DNA of 64,000 nucleotides, taken from assembly GCA_963726005.1 (NCBI GenBank), contig CAVSAT010000004.1, positions 744,001-808,000 on the forward strand, given 5' to 3'. The position numbers and the translations under genes are program-made. The notes beneath the pieces are model-generated. The model ran no database searches. It was not told the origin of the DNA and saw nothing but the letters and a program-made list of their open reading frames with translations. The number at the start of each line of letters is the position of its first letter. Positions within the stretch are counted from its first letter, which is position 1. Positions 19,579 to 28,341 of this stretch are shown here, one piece after another. The DNA comes from Bog-473 sp963726005. GTDB taxonomy: Bacteria; Actinomycetota; Acidimicrobiia; Acidimicrobiales; RAAP-2.

Positions 19579-19584
19579 TACACT
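19579..19584 (+). promoter_or_regulatory. Putative -10 element of leaderless acpP transcript
   Basis: TACACT lies 6 bases before GTG 19591 in the 60-base plsX-acpP gap, with no ribosome-binding site. Confidence 0.5.
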
Positions 19585-19590
19585 GGTGCC

Positions 19591-19887
19591 GTGCCAGCGG
19601 AAACCCACACCAATCAGGGCCCCCTCGACCGCAAAGGGGTGTTCGAGCTGATCAGGGACCAGCTGGCCGACATCTTGGAGACGGACCCGTCGTCGATCAC
19701 CGAGGGCGCCTCCTTCGTCGAGGACCTCGACGCCGACTCCCTGGCCCTGATCGAGCTGGTGGAAGCCCTGGAAGAGGAGCTGGGGGAGCGCACCGTCGGT
19801 TTCCGCATCGACGACGAGGACCTCGAGGACCTGCGCACGGTCCGGGACGCTGTTGACTACGTCTACGCCAAGCTCGAGGGGGGTTGA
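19591..19887 (+). CDS. acpP: Acyl carrier protein
   Basis: 98 residues, acidic. DLDADSLALIELVEALEEE contains the DSL motif; the serine near residue 50 is the phosphopantetheine attachment site. The N-terminus is about 15 residues longer than in E. coli AcpP. GTG 19591 is preferred over TTG 19561 because the extra residues have no family counterpart. Carrier for fatty-acid synthesis, sitting between plsX and rnc. Confidence 0.94.
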   Translation: MPAETHTNQGPLDRKGVFELIRDQLADILETDPSSITEGASFVEDLDADSLALIELVEALEEELGERTVGFRIDDEDLEDLRTVRDAVDYVYAKLEGG

Positions 19888-20581
19888 GGCGGGAGCTGAG
19901 GGGGCGGCCAGGCTGGCCGAGCGACTTGGCCATACCTTCGGCGACCTGGGCCTCCTGCAGCACGCCCTGGCGCACCGCAGCTGGTGCGGCGAGCAGGAGG
20001 GCGGCGCGCCCTCGAACGAGCGGCTGGAGTTCCTCGGGGACGCCGTGCTCGGCCTCGTCGTGGCCGGCTTCACGTACGCGCGCTACCCCGAGTTCCCCGA
20101 AGGGAAGCTCGCCAAGGTCCGCTCGGCCGTCGTCAACGCCCGCGTGCTGGCGCAGGTGGCGGCCGGGCTCGGGGTGGGTGAGGTCCTCCTCCTCGGGCGT
20201 GGCGAAGAAGGGTCAGGCGGCCGCACCAAGGCCTCGATCCTGGCCGACGCCTTCGAGGCCGTTCTCGGGGCCGTCTACCTCGATGCCGGCTGGGACGCGG
20301 CCCAGCGGCTGGTGCTGCGCGAGCTGGGTGGCGCCATCGAGCGGGCCGGCGAGGAGCCGGACGATTTCGACCACAAGAGCCGGCTGCAGGAGAAGGCGGT
20401 GCGCGACGGTGAGGGGACGCCGCGCTATGTCGTCGTGGGGTCGGGGCCCGATCACGACCGGGCCTACGTGGCCGAGGTGTATCTGGGCGGGACGTGCTGG
20501 GGGACCGGCGAAGGGCGCTCCAAGAAGGACGCCGAGCAGGAGGCCGCCCGGGCGGCCTGGGAGGAGCTGACCGGTGCCTGA
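19853..20581 (+). CDS. rnc: Ribonuclease III
   Basis: Cleaves double-stranded RNA in rRNA and mRNA processing. The catalytic domain has the signature NERLEFLGDAVLG and the second acidic cluster ADAFEAVLGAVYLDAG. The C-terminal dsRNA-binding domain runs from DHKSRLQEKAVRDGEG to KKDAEQEAARAAWEEL. The start is unclear: TTG 19853 (35 bases inside acpP) is the only standard start in this frame before the conserved domain. A CTG near 19910 would match family length better. The stop overlaps the mutM start by 8 bases. Confidence 0.93.
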   Translation: MTTSTPSSRGVEAGAEGAARLAERLGHTFGDLGLLQHALAHRSWCGEQEGGAPSNERLEFLGDAVLGLVVAGFTYARYPEFPEGKLAKVRSAVVNARVLAQVAAGLGVGEVLLLGRGEEGSGGRTKASILADAFEAVLGAVYLDAGWDAAQRLVLRELGGAIERAGEEPDDFDHKSRLQEKAVRDGEGTPRYVVVGSGPDHDRAYVAEVYLGGTCWGTGEGRSKKDAEQEAARAAWEELTGA

Positions 20582-21473
20582 ATTACCCGAGGTCGAGACC
20601 CTGCGCCAGGACCTGGCGCGCGAGGTGGTCGGCCGGAAGATCAAGGCCGTGTCGGTGGCCAACGGGCGCTCCGTGCGCCGGCACCCCTCGGCCAAGCACT
20701 TCCGCGCCCTGCTCGAGGGCCACACCATCAAGAACGTCGGGCGCCTGGGCAAGTACCTGCTGCTCACGCTCGACAGCGGGGACACGCTGGTGGTCCATCT
20801 CGGCATGAGCGGCCAGCTGCTCCGGGTGAAGTCGCCCAAGGACCCCAAGCCCAAGCACACCCACGTCGTCATCACCTTCACGCAGGGCGGCGAGCTGCGC
20901 TACGTCGACCCGCGCACCTTCGGCGAGCTCTTCGTCTCCACGCCGCCGCTCAAGGCCGACGGCACCCCGCTCAGCCCCGTGTCGGGGACGGCGGGCGGGG
21001 ACGGCACGGCGATCCGCAAGGCGATCCCCGAGCTGGCCCACCTCGGGTTCGACCCGATCGAAGACCTCATGAGCTGGGACCGCTTCGGCGCCCTACTGCA
21101 CCAGCACCACGGCGGGATCAAGGCCCTGCTGATGGACCAGAGCTTCGCGGCGGGCATCGGCAACCTGTACTCCGACGAGATGCTCTACCAGGCCGGGCTG
21201 CGCTACGACCGTGCCGCCGACTCCTTGACGGCCACCGAGGTGCGGCGTCTGTACCGGGCCATCGTCGAGACGCTGGCTGATGCGATCAAGCACCGGGGTT
21301 CCTCGTTGGCCGACGAGCAGTACCGCGACCTCTTCGGCGAGATCGGCAACTTCCAGGGCTCGCACCAGGTGTACGACCGCGAAGGCCAGGCCTGTCGGCG
21401 CTGCCGCAACCTGATCGTCCGGGTGAAGTCCGGAGGGCGCTCGACGTACCTCTGCGAGCACTGCCAGGTCTGA
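20574..21473 (+). CDS. mutM: Formamidopyrimidine-DNA glycosylase (Fpg)
   Basis: Removes 8-oxoguanine and formamidopyrimidines and nicks the abasic site. The N-terminus PELPEVETLRQDL supplies the catalytic proline and glutamate, GKYLLLTLDSG the conserved lysine, and AAGIGNLYSDEMLYQAGL the helix-turn-helix core. The C-terminal zinc finger has CRRC and CEHC pairs. About 299 residues, roughly 25 more than usual because of an insertion near 123-145. GTG start 20574 overlaps rnc. Confidence 0.96.
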   Translation: MPELPEVETLRQDLAREVVGRKIKAVSVANGRSVRRHPSAKHFRALLEGHTIKNVGRLGKYLLLTLDSGDTLVVHLGMSGQLLRVKSPKDPKPKHTHVVITFTQGGELRYVDPRTFGELFVSTPPLKADGTPLSPVSGTAGGDGTAIRKAIPELAHLGFDPIEDLMSWDRFGALLHQHHGGIKALLMDQSFAAGIGNLYSDEMLYQAGLRYDRAADSLTATEVRRLYRAIVETLADAIKHRGSSLADEQYRDLFGEIGNFQGSHQVYDREGQACRRCRNLIVRVKSGGRSTYLCEHCQV

Positions 21474-21520
21474 ACGTTTTCCCCACCGCCGAGAGTCCCC
21501 ACCGACGCCTAGGCACCCGA

Positions 21521-21526
21521 TAGGGT
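21521..21526 (+). promoter_or_regulatory. Putative -10 element of leaderless smc transcript
   Basis: TAGGGT lies 7 bases before ATG 21534 and there is no Shine-Dalgarno sequence. Confidence 0.5.
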
Positions 21527-21533
21527 CGCCCCG

Positions 21534-24500
21534 ATGTTCCTGAAGTCGCTCTCCATGAAGGGCTTCAAGTCCTTCGCGGACCCGACCGTGTTGGAGTTCG
21601 AGCCGGGGATCACGGTCGTCGTCGGGCCCAACGGCAGCGGCAAGTCCAATGTGGTCGACGCCGTGACCTGGGTCCTCGGCGCGCAGGGGCCGCGCTCGCT
21701 GCGCTCAGCGAAGATGGAGGACGTCATCTTCGCCGGGACCTCGTCGCGGCCCCAGCTCGGGCGCGCCGAGGTGTCACTGACCATCGACAACTCGTCGGGC
21801 AAGCTGCCGATCGACCTCTCCGAGGTCACCATCACCCGGACGCTGTTCCGATCGGGCGACAGCGAGTACGCGATCAACGGGGCGCCCTGCCGGCTCCTCG
21901 ACATCACCGAGCTGCTCAGCGACTCGGGCGTGGGCCGCCAGCAGCACATGATCATCGGCCAGGGCCAGCTCGACACCGTGCTCAACGCCCGCCCCGAGGA
22001 CCGTCGGGCGATCATCGAGGAGGCGGCCGGCGTCTTGAAGCACCGGCGGCGGCGCGAGCGGGCCGAGCGCCGCCTGGGCGCCACGGCCGAGAACCTCGAG
22101 CGCCTGGGCGATCTGGTGCGCGAGGTGCGCCGCCAGATCCGCCCCCTCGAGCGCCAGGCCGCCGCCGCCCGGTCGCACGACACGGTGGCCACCGAACTGC
22201 TGGCGGTGCGCCGCTACCTGGCCGGTACCGAACTGGCCGATCTCACGGCGCGCCGGCGGACCGCGGCGCAGAACCTGACCGTGTGCCGGGACGAGGAGCG
22301 CGAGCTCCACCAGGCGCTCGAGCAGCTCGACGCCGAGGCGACGTCGACGACCGCCGAGCTCTCGTCGCGCCGCGAGGAGGACCTGGCGAATGCCCTGGGC
22401 CGGGTGCAGGGCCTGGTGGAGCGGGCCCGGGGCCTCTCGGGCGTGCTGCGCGAACGCGGCCGGGCCGTGGCGGCCGCGCTCGACGCCAACGCCGACGTCG
22501 ACGTGGTCTCGACCCTCGAGACCGAGGCGGCGCGGCTGATCAGCGAGCTGGCCGTCGCCGAGGCCGAGGAGGCAGCCGGCTTCGCGCCGGAGCGCACCGA
22601 CCTGACGGCGGCGCTCGAGGCGCTCGACCGGGAGGTGGCGGCGCTGCGGGAGCGGTGGTCGGCGGTCCTGGGCGACGACGAGCCCGACCAGGCGCTGGCC
22701 CGGGTGCGCGCACGTACCGAGCTGATGACCCGCTCCGCCGCGCGCGAGCAGCAGGACCTCGATGCGCTCGCGTCCCGGGTGGGCTCGCTCGAACAGCGTG
22801 TTGCGGGCGCCGCGGTGCGCGCCGACCTGTTGGCGCAGGCGGCGGTCGAGACCGACCAGGCCACCGCGGGGCTGGAGGCCGAGCTCGCGGCGCGCAGCGC
22901 CGAGCTCGAGGCGGTCGCCCACAGCGCCGAGGAGGCCCAGGTGGCGGCGGACGAGGCCGAGCAGGCGCGTCACCGGACGGCCGCCCGGGCCGAGGCCTTG
23001 GCGCGCGCCCTGTCGGACCTGCAGGGCGCGGGCGGGCGCGAGCTGCTGCGGGAGGTCGACGGGGTGGTGGGCTCGCTCGTCGACCTCGTCGAGATCGACG
23101 AGGGTTGGGACGCCGCCTTCGAGGCCGCCGCGGGGGCGGGCGTCGCCGCCGTCGTCGTCGACGGGCGGCGCTCGGCACAGGCCGCGCTGACCACCCTGCG
23201 CGAACGGGGCGTCACCGGGGCGGTGCTGGCGCCGCGACAACCCGGCTCGGCCTCGGCCGCTGCCGCCGCTTCGGGCGGCGGGGCGCTGCCGCCGGGCAGC
23301 AGTGCAGAGCCGGTTCGGGGCCACGTCCGGGCCCGACACGGGGGCGCGGTCGCCGAGTCGGTCCTCGACTCGCTCGTCGGCCGGGCGGTGCGCGTCGACG
23401 GCTGGGAGGAGGCCATCGACCTCTCGCTCGCCCGCGACGACCTCGTCGTCGTTACGCCCGAGGGCGACCGCTTCGCCGCCACGGGCTGGCGCGTGCGCTC
23501 GGGCACCGGCGTGGTGACGGCGGCCGCAGTCGAGGAGGCTCAGCGGCGGGCGGGGGAGGCCGCGGCCGCCGCTGAACTAGCGCGGGCGCACCTCACCGAG
23601 GCGCGCATCGCGCTGGCCCGGGCCCGCGACGCCCGCGCCGCGGCCGAACGCGCGGCCGACCGCCACGCGTCGGCCTGCGAGGCCGGTCGTCTCGACCGCC
23701 AGCGGGCCGCCGAGGAGCAGCACCGCCTGGCCGGCGAGCTCGACGACGCGCGCGCCGCGGTGGCCGCGGCGCACCAGCGGCTGGCCGACGTCACGGCCGA
23801 GCAGGCCCAGCTCGCAGGCTCGGTGCCCGAGCTCCAAGATGCGCTCGAGGCGTGGCGGGCGCTCGCGGAGCGCCGAACGGAGGTGGCGGGACGACGGCAG
23901 GAGTTGGAGGTGCGCGTCGCCGGTATCGCCGAGCGGCGCCGCGTCCTGGCCGAGCGCCAGGCCGAAGTGGAGCGGCGCCTGCAGGGGCACGCCGAGGAGC
24001 GGGCGACGGCGGCCACCCGCCGGCGCCGTCTCGAGTCCGAGGGGACCGCGCTGGCCCGGCTCGACGTGCTTGTCGCCCGGGAGCACGAGCGGCTCGACGG
24101 CGTCTTCGCCTCGTTGCGCCACGACTATCAGGACCAGGTCGATGCGGTGCGGGCCGGCGGGGAGCGCCTCGAACAGCTCCGCCAGGACCGACAAACGACC
24201 GAGCAGCGCCTCGACGCGGTGCGCAACCGCACGCGGGCGCTCGACCTCGAGGCCAACGAGGTCGACCTGCGCACCGAGGCCCTGCACGAGCACATCGCGC
24301 GCGACCTCGGTGCGAGGCCAGACGAACTGGCCGGCCTGCCCGAGCCAGAGGCGCCCGAGGCCACCACGCTGGGCCAGCACGCCGAGGAACTCGAGCGCAA
24401 GCTCGTGGCGCTCGGCCCGGTGAACCCGCTCGCGCTCGAGGAGCTCTCGGTCCTCGAGGAGCGTCACAAGGAGCTCGAGGCACAGGTCGACGACGTGCGC

Positions 24501-25022
24501 GGCGCGCGCCGCGAGCTCCACGAAGTCGTGCGCACACTCGACCACGAGATCATGACGTCCTTCGCCGCGGCGGCGGCCGACGTCAACGAGCACTTCTCCG
24601 CGCTCATCGCGATGCTCTTTCCGGGCGGCACCGGCCGACTCGTGTTGCTGGAGCCGGACGACCTCCTCAACACCGGCGTCGAGATAGAGGTGCGCCCGGC
24701 CGGCCGCAACGTCCGTCGGGTCTCGCTGCTCTCCGGCGGCGAGCGTTCGATGGCCGCGCTGGCCTTTCTCTTCGCGGTGTTCCGCAGCCGACCGTCGCCG
24801 TTCTACATGATGGACGAGGTCGAGGCCGCGCTCGACGACGTGAACCTCAGCCGCTTCCTGGCCCTCGTCCGGGAGTTCCGCGACGAGGCGCAGCTGCTCA
24901 TCGTGAGCCACCAGAAGCGGACCATGGAGACCGGCGACGCGCTCTACGGCGTGACGATGGCGCCGGGCGGCTCGTCACAGGTGGTGAGCCAGAAGGTGGA
25001 GAAAGAGAAGGAGCCGGCGTGA
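21534..25022 (+). CDS. smc: Chromosome segregation protein SMC
   Basis: 1162 residues. N-terminal Walker A VVVGPNGSGKSNVVDAV near 30-46, long coiled coils (about 165-490 and 660-1000), a glycine-rich hinge between about 500 and 650, ABC signature LLSGGERSMAALAF near 1065 and Walker B FYMMDEVEAALDDVNL near 1088. Forms the ring ATPase that compacts and segregates the chromosome; partners ScpA/ScpB are not in the window. Its stop overlaps the start of a small membrane-protein gene that leads into ftsY. Confidence 0.97.
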   Translation: MFLKSLSMKGFKSFADPTVLEFEPGITVVVGPNGSGKSNVVDAVTWVLGAQGPRSLRSAKMEDVIFAGTSSRPQLGRAEVSLTIDNSSGKLPIDLSEVTITRTLFRSGDSEYAINGAPCRLLDITELLSDSGVGRQQHMIIGQGQLDTVLNARPEDRRAIIEEAAGVLKHRRRRERAERRLGATAENLERLGDLVREVRRQIRPLERQAAAARSHDTVATELLAVRRYLAGTELADLTARRRTAAQNLTVCRDEERELHQALEQLDAEATSTTAELSSRREEDLANALGRVQGLVERARGLSGVLRERGRAVAAALDANADVDVVSTLETEAARLISELAVAEAEEAAGFAPERTDLTAALEALDREVAALRERWSAVLGDDEPDQALARVRARTELMTRSAAREQQDLDALASRVGSLEQRVAGAAVRADLLAQAAVETDQATAGLEAELAARSAELEAVAHSAEEAQVAADEAEQARHRTAARAEALARALSDLQGAGGRELLREVDGVVGSLVDLVEIDEGWDAAFEAAAGAGVAAVVVDGRRSAQAALTTLRERGVTGAVLAPRQPGSASAAAAASGGGALPPGSSAEPVRGHVRARHGGAVAESVLDSLVGRAVRVDGWEEAIDLSLARDDLVVVTPEGDRFAATGWRVRSGTGVVTAAAVEEAQRRAGEAAAAAELARAHLTEARIALARARDARAAAERAADRHASACEAGRLDRQRAAEEQHRLAGELDDARAAVAAAHQRLADVTAEQAQLAGSVPELQDALEAWRALAERRTEVAGRRQELEVRVAGIAERRRVLAERQAEVERRLQGHAEERATAATRRRRLESEGTALARLDVLVAREHERLDGVFASLRHDYQDQVDAVRAGGERLEQLRQDRQTTEQRLDAVRNRTRALDLEANEVDLRTEALHEHIARDLGARPDELAGLPEPEAPEATTLGQHAEELERKLVALGPVNPLALEELSVLEERHKELEAQVDDVRGARRELHEVVRTLDHEIMTSFAAAAADVNEHFSALIAMLFPGGTGRLVLLEPDDLLNTGVEIEVRPAGRNVRRVSLLSGGERSMAALAFLFAVFRSRPSPFYMMDEVEAALDDVNLSRFLALVREFRDEAQLLIVSHQKRTMETGDALYGVTMAPGGSSQVVSQKVEKEKEPA

Positions 25023-25252
25023 CGGGAACTCTCGCGTTCGTCTTCATCGGAGTGGCCGTGCTGTGCATCGTGGCGGGGGCGGCCGCCGTCACCCGCACCC
25101 GTCGGCGCGTTCGTGAGGTCGACGAGGAGTACGGCGACGAGGGCGGCGAGGCGACCTACGCGGAGGAGGCGGCGGCGGTCGCCGCAGCCGAGGCCGCGGC
25201 CGCGGCAGCGGCGGCGCAGGACGACGAGATCGGCGGGGCACCGACCGCATGA
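25019..25252 (+). CDS. Small single-pass membrane protein between smc and ftsY
   Basis: 77 residues. One N-terminal transmembrane helix (LAFVFIGVAVLCIVAGAAAV) is followed by TRTRRR and an acidic, alanine-rich cytoplasmic tail. It overlaps smc at the start (GTGA) and ftsY at the end (ATGA), so the three are translationally linked. Its helix plus TRTRRR closely resembles the N-terminus of the FtsY encoded next (AVAAGTIAATRTRRRGRG), which suggests a duplicated membrane anchor. Function unknown; a partner in membrane targeting of FtsY is speculation. Confidence 0.75.
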   Translation: MTGTLAFVFIGVAVLCIVAGAAAVTRTRRRVREVDEEYGDEGGEATYAEEAAAVAAAEAAAAAAAAQDDEIGGAPTA

Positions 25253-26403
25253 TCGGTACGATCGTCATCATCGTCGTGGTGGTGGCGGTCCTGGCCGTGG
25301 CCGCCGGGACGATCGCTGCGACCCGGACGCGGCGGCGGGGACGCGGTGCCACCGGAACCACAACGCTGCCGGCGCCGCCGTCGCCCCCGAAGCCCACGCC
25401 GGCCCCGCGGTCTGCGCCCTCGACGGTGGTGGAGGCCGAGCCGGAGCGGGCGCCACCCGGGGCCCCGCCGCCCGTACCCGAGGCCCCGCCGGCGGCGCCC
25501 ACCTACCGCAGCCGCCTCGGCAGCGTGCGCGGGCTCTTCAGCGGAGCGGTCTCCGCCCTGCGGTCGGGCCGCATCGATGCGGCCACCTGGGAGTCGCTCG
25601 AAGAGGCCCTCATCCGGGCCGACGTCGGCGTCGCCACCACGAACGCCCTCCTCGACGACTTGCGGGCCAAGGTGGACGCCAAGGAGATCGGCGGTGGGAC
25701 CGACCTGCTCGAGGCCCTCGGCACGTCCATCCGCGAGCTCCTCGGACACGTCGGCTCGCGCGCCTTGCGCCTCGACGGCAGGCAGGGCGAGCCAGACGTC
25801 TGGCTCTTCGTCGGGGTGAACGGCGTCGGCAAGACCACCACGATCGGCAAGCTGGCCCGGCGCCAGACCGCCGACGGCCGCTCGGTGCTGTTGGCCGCGG
25901 GCGACACGTTCCGGGCCGCGGCGGCGGACCAACTCGCCCTGTGGGCCGAACGCAGTGGCACCGACATCGTCCGCGGCGCAGAGGGTGCCGACCCGAGTGC
26001 GATCGTCTTCGACGCCGTCCAGCGCGCGGCGGCGCGGGGCAACGACCTGGTGCTGGCCGACACGGCGGGGCGCCTGCACACCAAGGTGAACCTCGTCGAG
26101 GAGCTCAAGAAGATCCGCCGGGTGGCCGACCGCGACCCGGGCAACGTGACCGAGGTGCTCCTCGTCCTCGATGCCACGACCGGCCAGAACGGGCTGGCCC
26201 AGGCGCGGCAGTTCGCCGACGCGGTGGACGTGACCGGGATCGTGCTCACAAAGCTCGACGGCACGGCCAAGGGCGGCATCGTCATCGCCGTCGAGCGCGA
26301 CCTCTTCGTGCCGGTGAAGCTGGTCGGCCTCGGCGAGGGGCCCGACGACCTGGTCGACTTCGACCCCGACGAGTTCGTCGACGCCCTGCTCGGACTGGAC
26401 TGA
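25249..26403 (+). CDS. ftsY: Signal recognition particle receptor FtsY
   Basis: SRP receptor GTPase. 384 residues: an N-terminal transmembrane helix (residues 3-22) and a proline-rich linker, then the N domain (about 85-170) and the G domain with GVNGVGKTTTIGKLA (about 188), AAGDTFRAAAADQL, DTAGRLHTKVNL (about 269) and TKLDGTAKGG (about 334). A true transmembrane anchor, as in many actinobacteria, replaces the acidic A domain of E. coli. Confidence 0.96.
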   Translation: MIGTIVIIVVVVAVLAVAAGTIAATRTRRRGRGATGTTTLPAPPSPPKPTPAPRSAPSTVVEAEPERAPPGAPPPVPEAPPAAPTYRSRLGSVRGLFSGAVSALRSGRIDAATWESLEEALIRADVGVATTNALLDDLRAKVDAKEIGGGTDLLEALGTSIRELLGHVGSRALRLDGRQGEPDVWLFVGVNGVGKTTTIGKLARRQTADGRSVLLAAGDTFRAAAADQLALWAERSGTDIVRGAEGADPSAIVFDAVQRAAARGNDLVLADTAGRLHTKVNLVEELKKIRRVADRDPGNVTEVLLVLDATTGQNGLAQARQFADAVDVTGIVLTKLDGTAKGGIVIAVERDLFVPVKLVGLGEGPDDLVDFDPDEFVDALLGLD

Positions 26404-26511
26404 GCTTCGCCCGAGCGCGCGGAGCGGGAAGCCCCGGTCGCAGGGCCGCTGGGCCTCGCTAACGTGCACCTGGTCCGGGCAGTCCGGCCGGAGAATCGGA
26501 GGGACGCACCC

Positions 26512-26832
26512 ATGAGCTCGACATCGGCCTCGAACGGGAGCGACGACACCAGCGCGGGCGAGGAGGCGGGCACCGGCACGGACGCGGCGAGCCCGGACGC
26601 GGCAGTGAGGGGCCGCCTCGGCAGCCTGACGGATCGGCAGAAGAAGATCCTGGCGGTCGCGCTGGTCGTCCACCTCGTCGTCGGCACGCTGACGCTACGC
26701 GACCTCCGGCGCCGGCCCCCCGCCGCCGTGCGCGGCCCCAAGCGGCTGTGGCGCCTGTGGGTGACGATGAACACGACCGGCTCGGTGGCCTATTGGCTGT
26801 TCGGGCGCCGGCGCCCCGACGATCAGCCCTGA
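26512..26832 (+). CDS. Small membrane protein (PLDc_N-like)
   Basis: 106 residues. Acidic serine-rich N-terminus, then a hydrophobic segment (ILAVALVVHLVVGTLTL) and a C-terminal SVAYWLFGRRRP. The last motif resembles the phospholipase-D N-terminal membrane domain (PLDc_N) found in small actinobacterial proteins. ATG 26512 has a GGAGGG ribosome site 8 bases upstream. Function unknown. It ends at the border of the convergent MDMPI-type gene. Confidence 0.7.
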   Translation: MSSTSASNGSDDTSAGEEAGTGTDAASPDAAVRGRLGSLTDRQKKILAVALVVHLVVGTLTLRDLRRRPPAAVRGPKRLWRLWVTMNTTGSVAYWLFGRRRPDDQP

Positions 26833-27592
26833 TCAGCTCCAGCGCACGTTGACGCGGTCCAGGAAGAGGCCCAGGACCGACGCGTCGCCCTCGATCTCCA
26901 GCCCGTCCGGACCGGCGCGGTTCCACAGTGCAAGGTACAGGTCGCCCGCCGCGCCCGTCACCGTGCACGCGGCATCATCGTTGCCCACTCCCGCCGTGGT
27001 CGTCACGCCGTCGCCGTCGAGGTGCAGCGTCCAGGCGGCCTCCGCGTTCGCGACAGCGCACGGCCAGCTCGCTCGGCACCTCGGCCCGCAACGTGCCGGA
27101 GCGACGGGGCACGAAGCAGGTGAGAAGCTCGTCGACGCCGTCGGCGGCGAAGGGCGGCGCGAACGGTGTGACCGCGAGGGCTCCGGCCAGTTCCGCGTCG
27201 ACCCGGTGGATGGCCGTCTCGTGGGCCTGCCGCCGGGCCCACATGGCGAGCGGGGAGGGTGCGGGCAGGAAGGTCCAGCACTCCAGGTCGGATGGCGCTG
27301 CGGTCAGTGCGGCGGTCAGCGCGGCGCACCCCTGGCGCAGCCAGACCGCGAGCTCTGTGTCGTCGGGCCCTGCGCCCACGATCTCGTCCAAACCGGCACC
27401 GCCCATCTCGGTGCGCGCGCCGGCGACGTAGCCGGTGGCCCAGCGGTGCACGCCACCCATGTGGCGCACGAGGTCCCGTACCGCCCACTCCGGGCACGTG
27501 GGAACCGGTGCGCCCGGCTCGCCGGCGTCGACGGCCGCCGCCATCAGCTCGCCCTGGGCCCGGAGCGCGTCGATGTGGGCGGCGACTTCCAC
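26833..27592 (-). CDS. Mycothiol-dependent maleylpyruvate isomerase-type protein, frame disrupted
   Basis: The N-terminal MDMPI/DinB-like helical bundle is clear (CPEWAVRDLVRHMGGVHRWA, RRQAHETAIHRVDAELA); conserved histidines there are candidate zinc ligands. After ELAVRC the frame goes out near 27047-27055. One base over, it continues as NAEAAWTLHLDGDGV, AGDLYLALWNR and ends in LFLDRVNVRWS at stop 26833-26835, the standard C-terminal domain. Loss of a CG dinucleotide fits. Reconstructed length is about 253 residues. Mycothiol dependence is a family expectation; the substrate is unknown. Confidence 0.82.
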
Positions 27593-27607
27593 GCGGGATC
27601 CGGCCGC

Positions 27608-28210
27608 TCAGGCGACCTGTCGCAGGTCGATCACGAAGACCAGGGTGTCATTCGCCGCGATGCCGGGGCCGGGCGACTGCGGGCCGTAGCCGAGGCTCGG
27701 CGGGATGATCAGCTCACGCCGCCCGCCGACCTTCATGCCGACGACGCCCTTGTCCCAACCGGGGATCACCTGTCCCGCGCCGAGCGTGAACGTGAAGGGC
27801 TGGTTCGTCCACGACGACTGGATCACCTTGCCGCTCGAATAGGTCGCGAGCACGTACTGGACGGTCACGGACTGCCCGGCGGCCGCCGTCGCGCCGGTGC
27901 CGGCGATGAGGTCTGCACTCTCCAACTTGGTCGGTGGCGCGCCCGACGGGACCGTGACGGTCGGCGCCGTGCCCGCAGTGCCGGCCGGTGAGCGGTCGGC
28001 GGGCGGGATGAGGGCGGCGGCCGCGGCACCAGCGCCGTTGGCGGTGGTGGAGGTGGGTCCGACCGTGTCCGAATTCGAGGAGTTCGAGGTGGTCGACGTG
28101 TTCGAGCTCGACGGGCTCGACGGGGTGGAGCTGCACGCGGCCAGGCCGAGTGCCGCGGTCGCGCCGATCACGAGCGCGGCGGCACGAGGGTGGAAGCGAT
28201 GGACTGGCAC
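27608..28210 (-). CDS. FKBP-type peptidyl-prolyl isomerase lipoprotein
   Basis: About 200 residues. Lipobox GLAAC near residue 24 after a signal sequence, so it is probably lipid-anchored outside the membrane. A serine/threonine-rich linker follows. The C-terminal FKBP domain has VTVQYVLATYSSGKVI, VIPGWDKGVVGMKVGGRRE and PPSLGYGPQ. Expected to speed prolyl isomerisation in exported proteins. GTG 28210 follows a TACCGT hexamer by 8 bases. Divergent from ffh, which lies about 130 bp away. Confidence 0.92.
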   Translation of the reverse strand: MPVHRFHPRAAALVIGATAALGLAACSSTPSSPSSSNTSTTSNSSNSDTVGPTSTTANGAGAAAAALIPPADRSPAGTAGTAPTVTVPSGAPPTKLESADLIAGTGATAAAGQSVTVQYVLATYSSGKVIQSSWTNQPFTFTLGAGQVIPGWDKGVVGMKVGGRRELIIPPSLGYGPQSPGPGIAANDTLVFVIDLRQVA

Positions 28211-28218
28211 GGGGCGCG

Positions 28219-28224
28219 ACGGTA
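28219..28224 (-). promoter_or_regulatory. Putative -10 element of leaderless FKBP transcript
   Basis: On the minus strand TACCGT lies 8 bases before GTG 28210 with no Shine-Dalgarno sequence. Confidence 0.45.
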
Positions 28225-28327
28225 GCCGTTGGCCGCGGCCGCGCCGTGGCAGGACGGTGGAAATGCGTCCGGATCCACGTGCTAGTCGTGGCGGTCGCGC
28301 CGCCGCGGCTCGTGCTGATGGCGCCAC

Positions 28328-28333
28328 TAACCT
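28328..28333 (+). promoter_or_regulatory. Putative -10 element of leaderless ffh transcript
   Basis: TAACCT lies 8 bases before ATG 28342 with no ribosome-binding site. Confidence 0.5.
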
Positions 28334-28341
28334 GACTTCCC

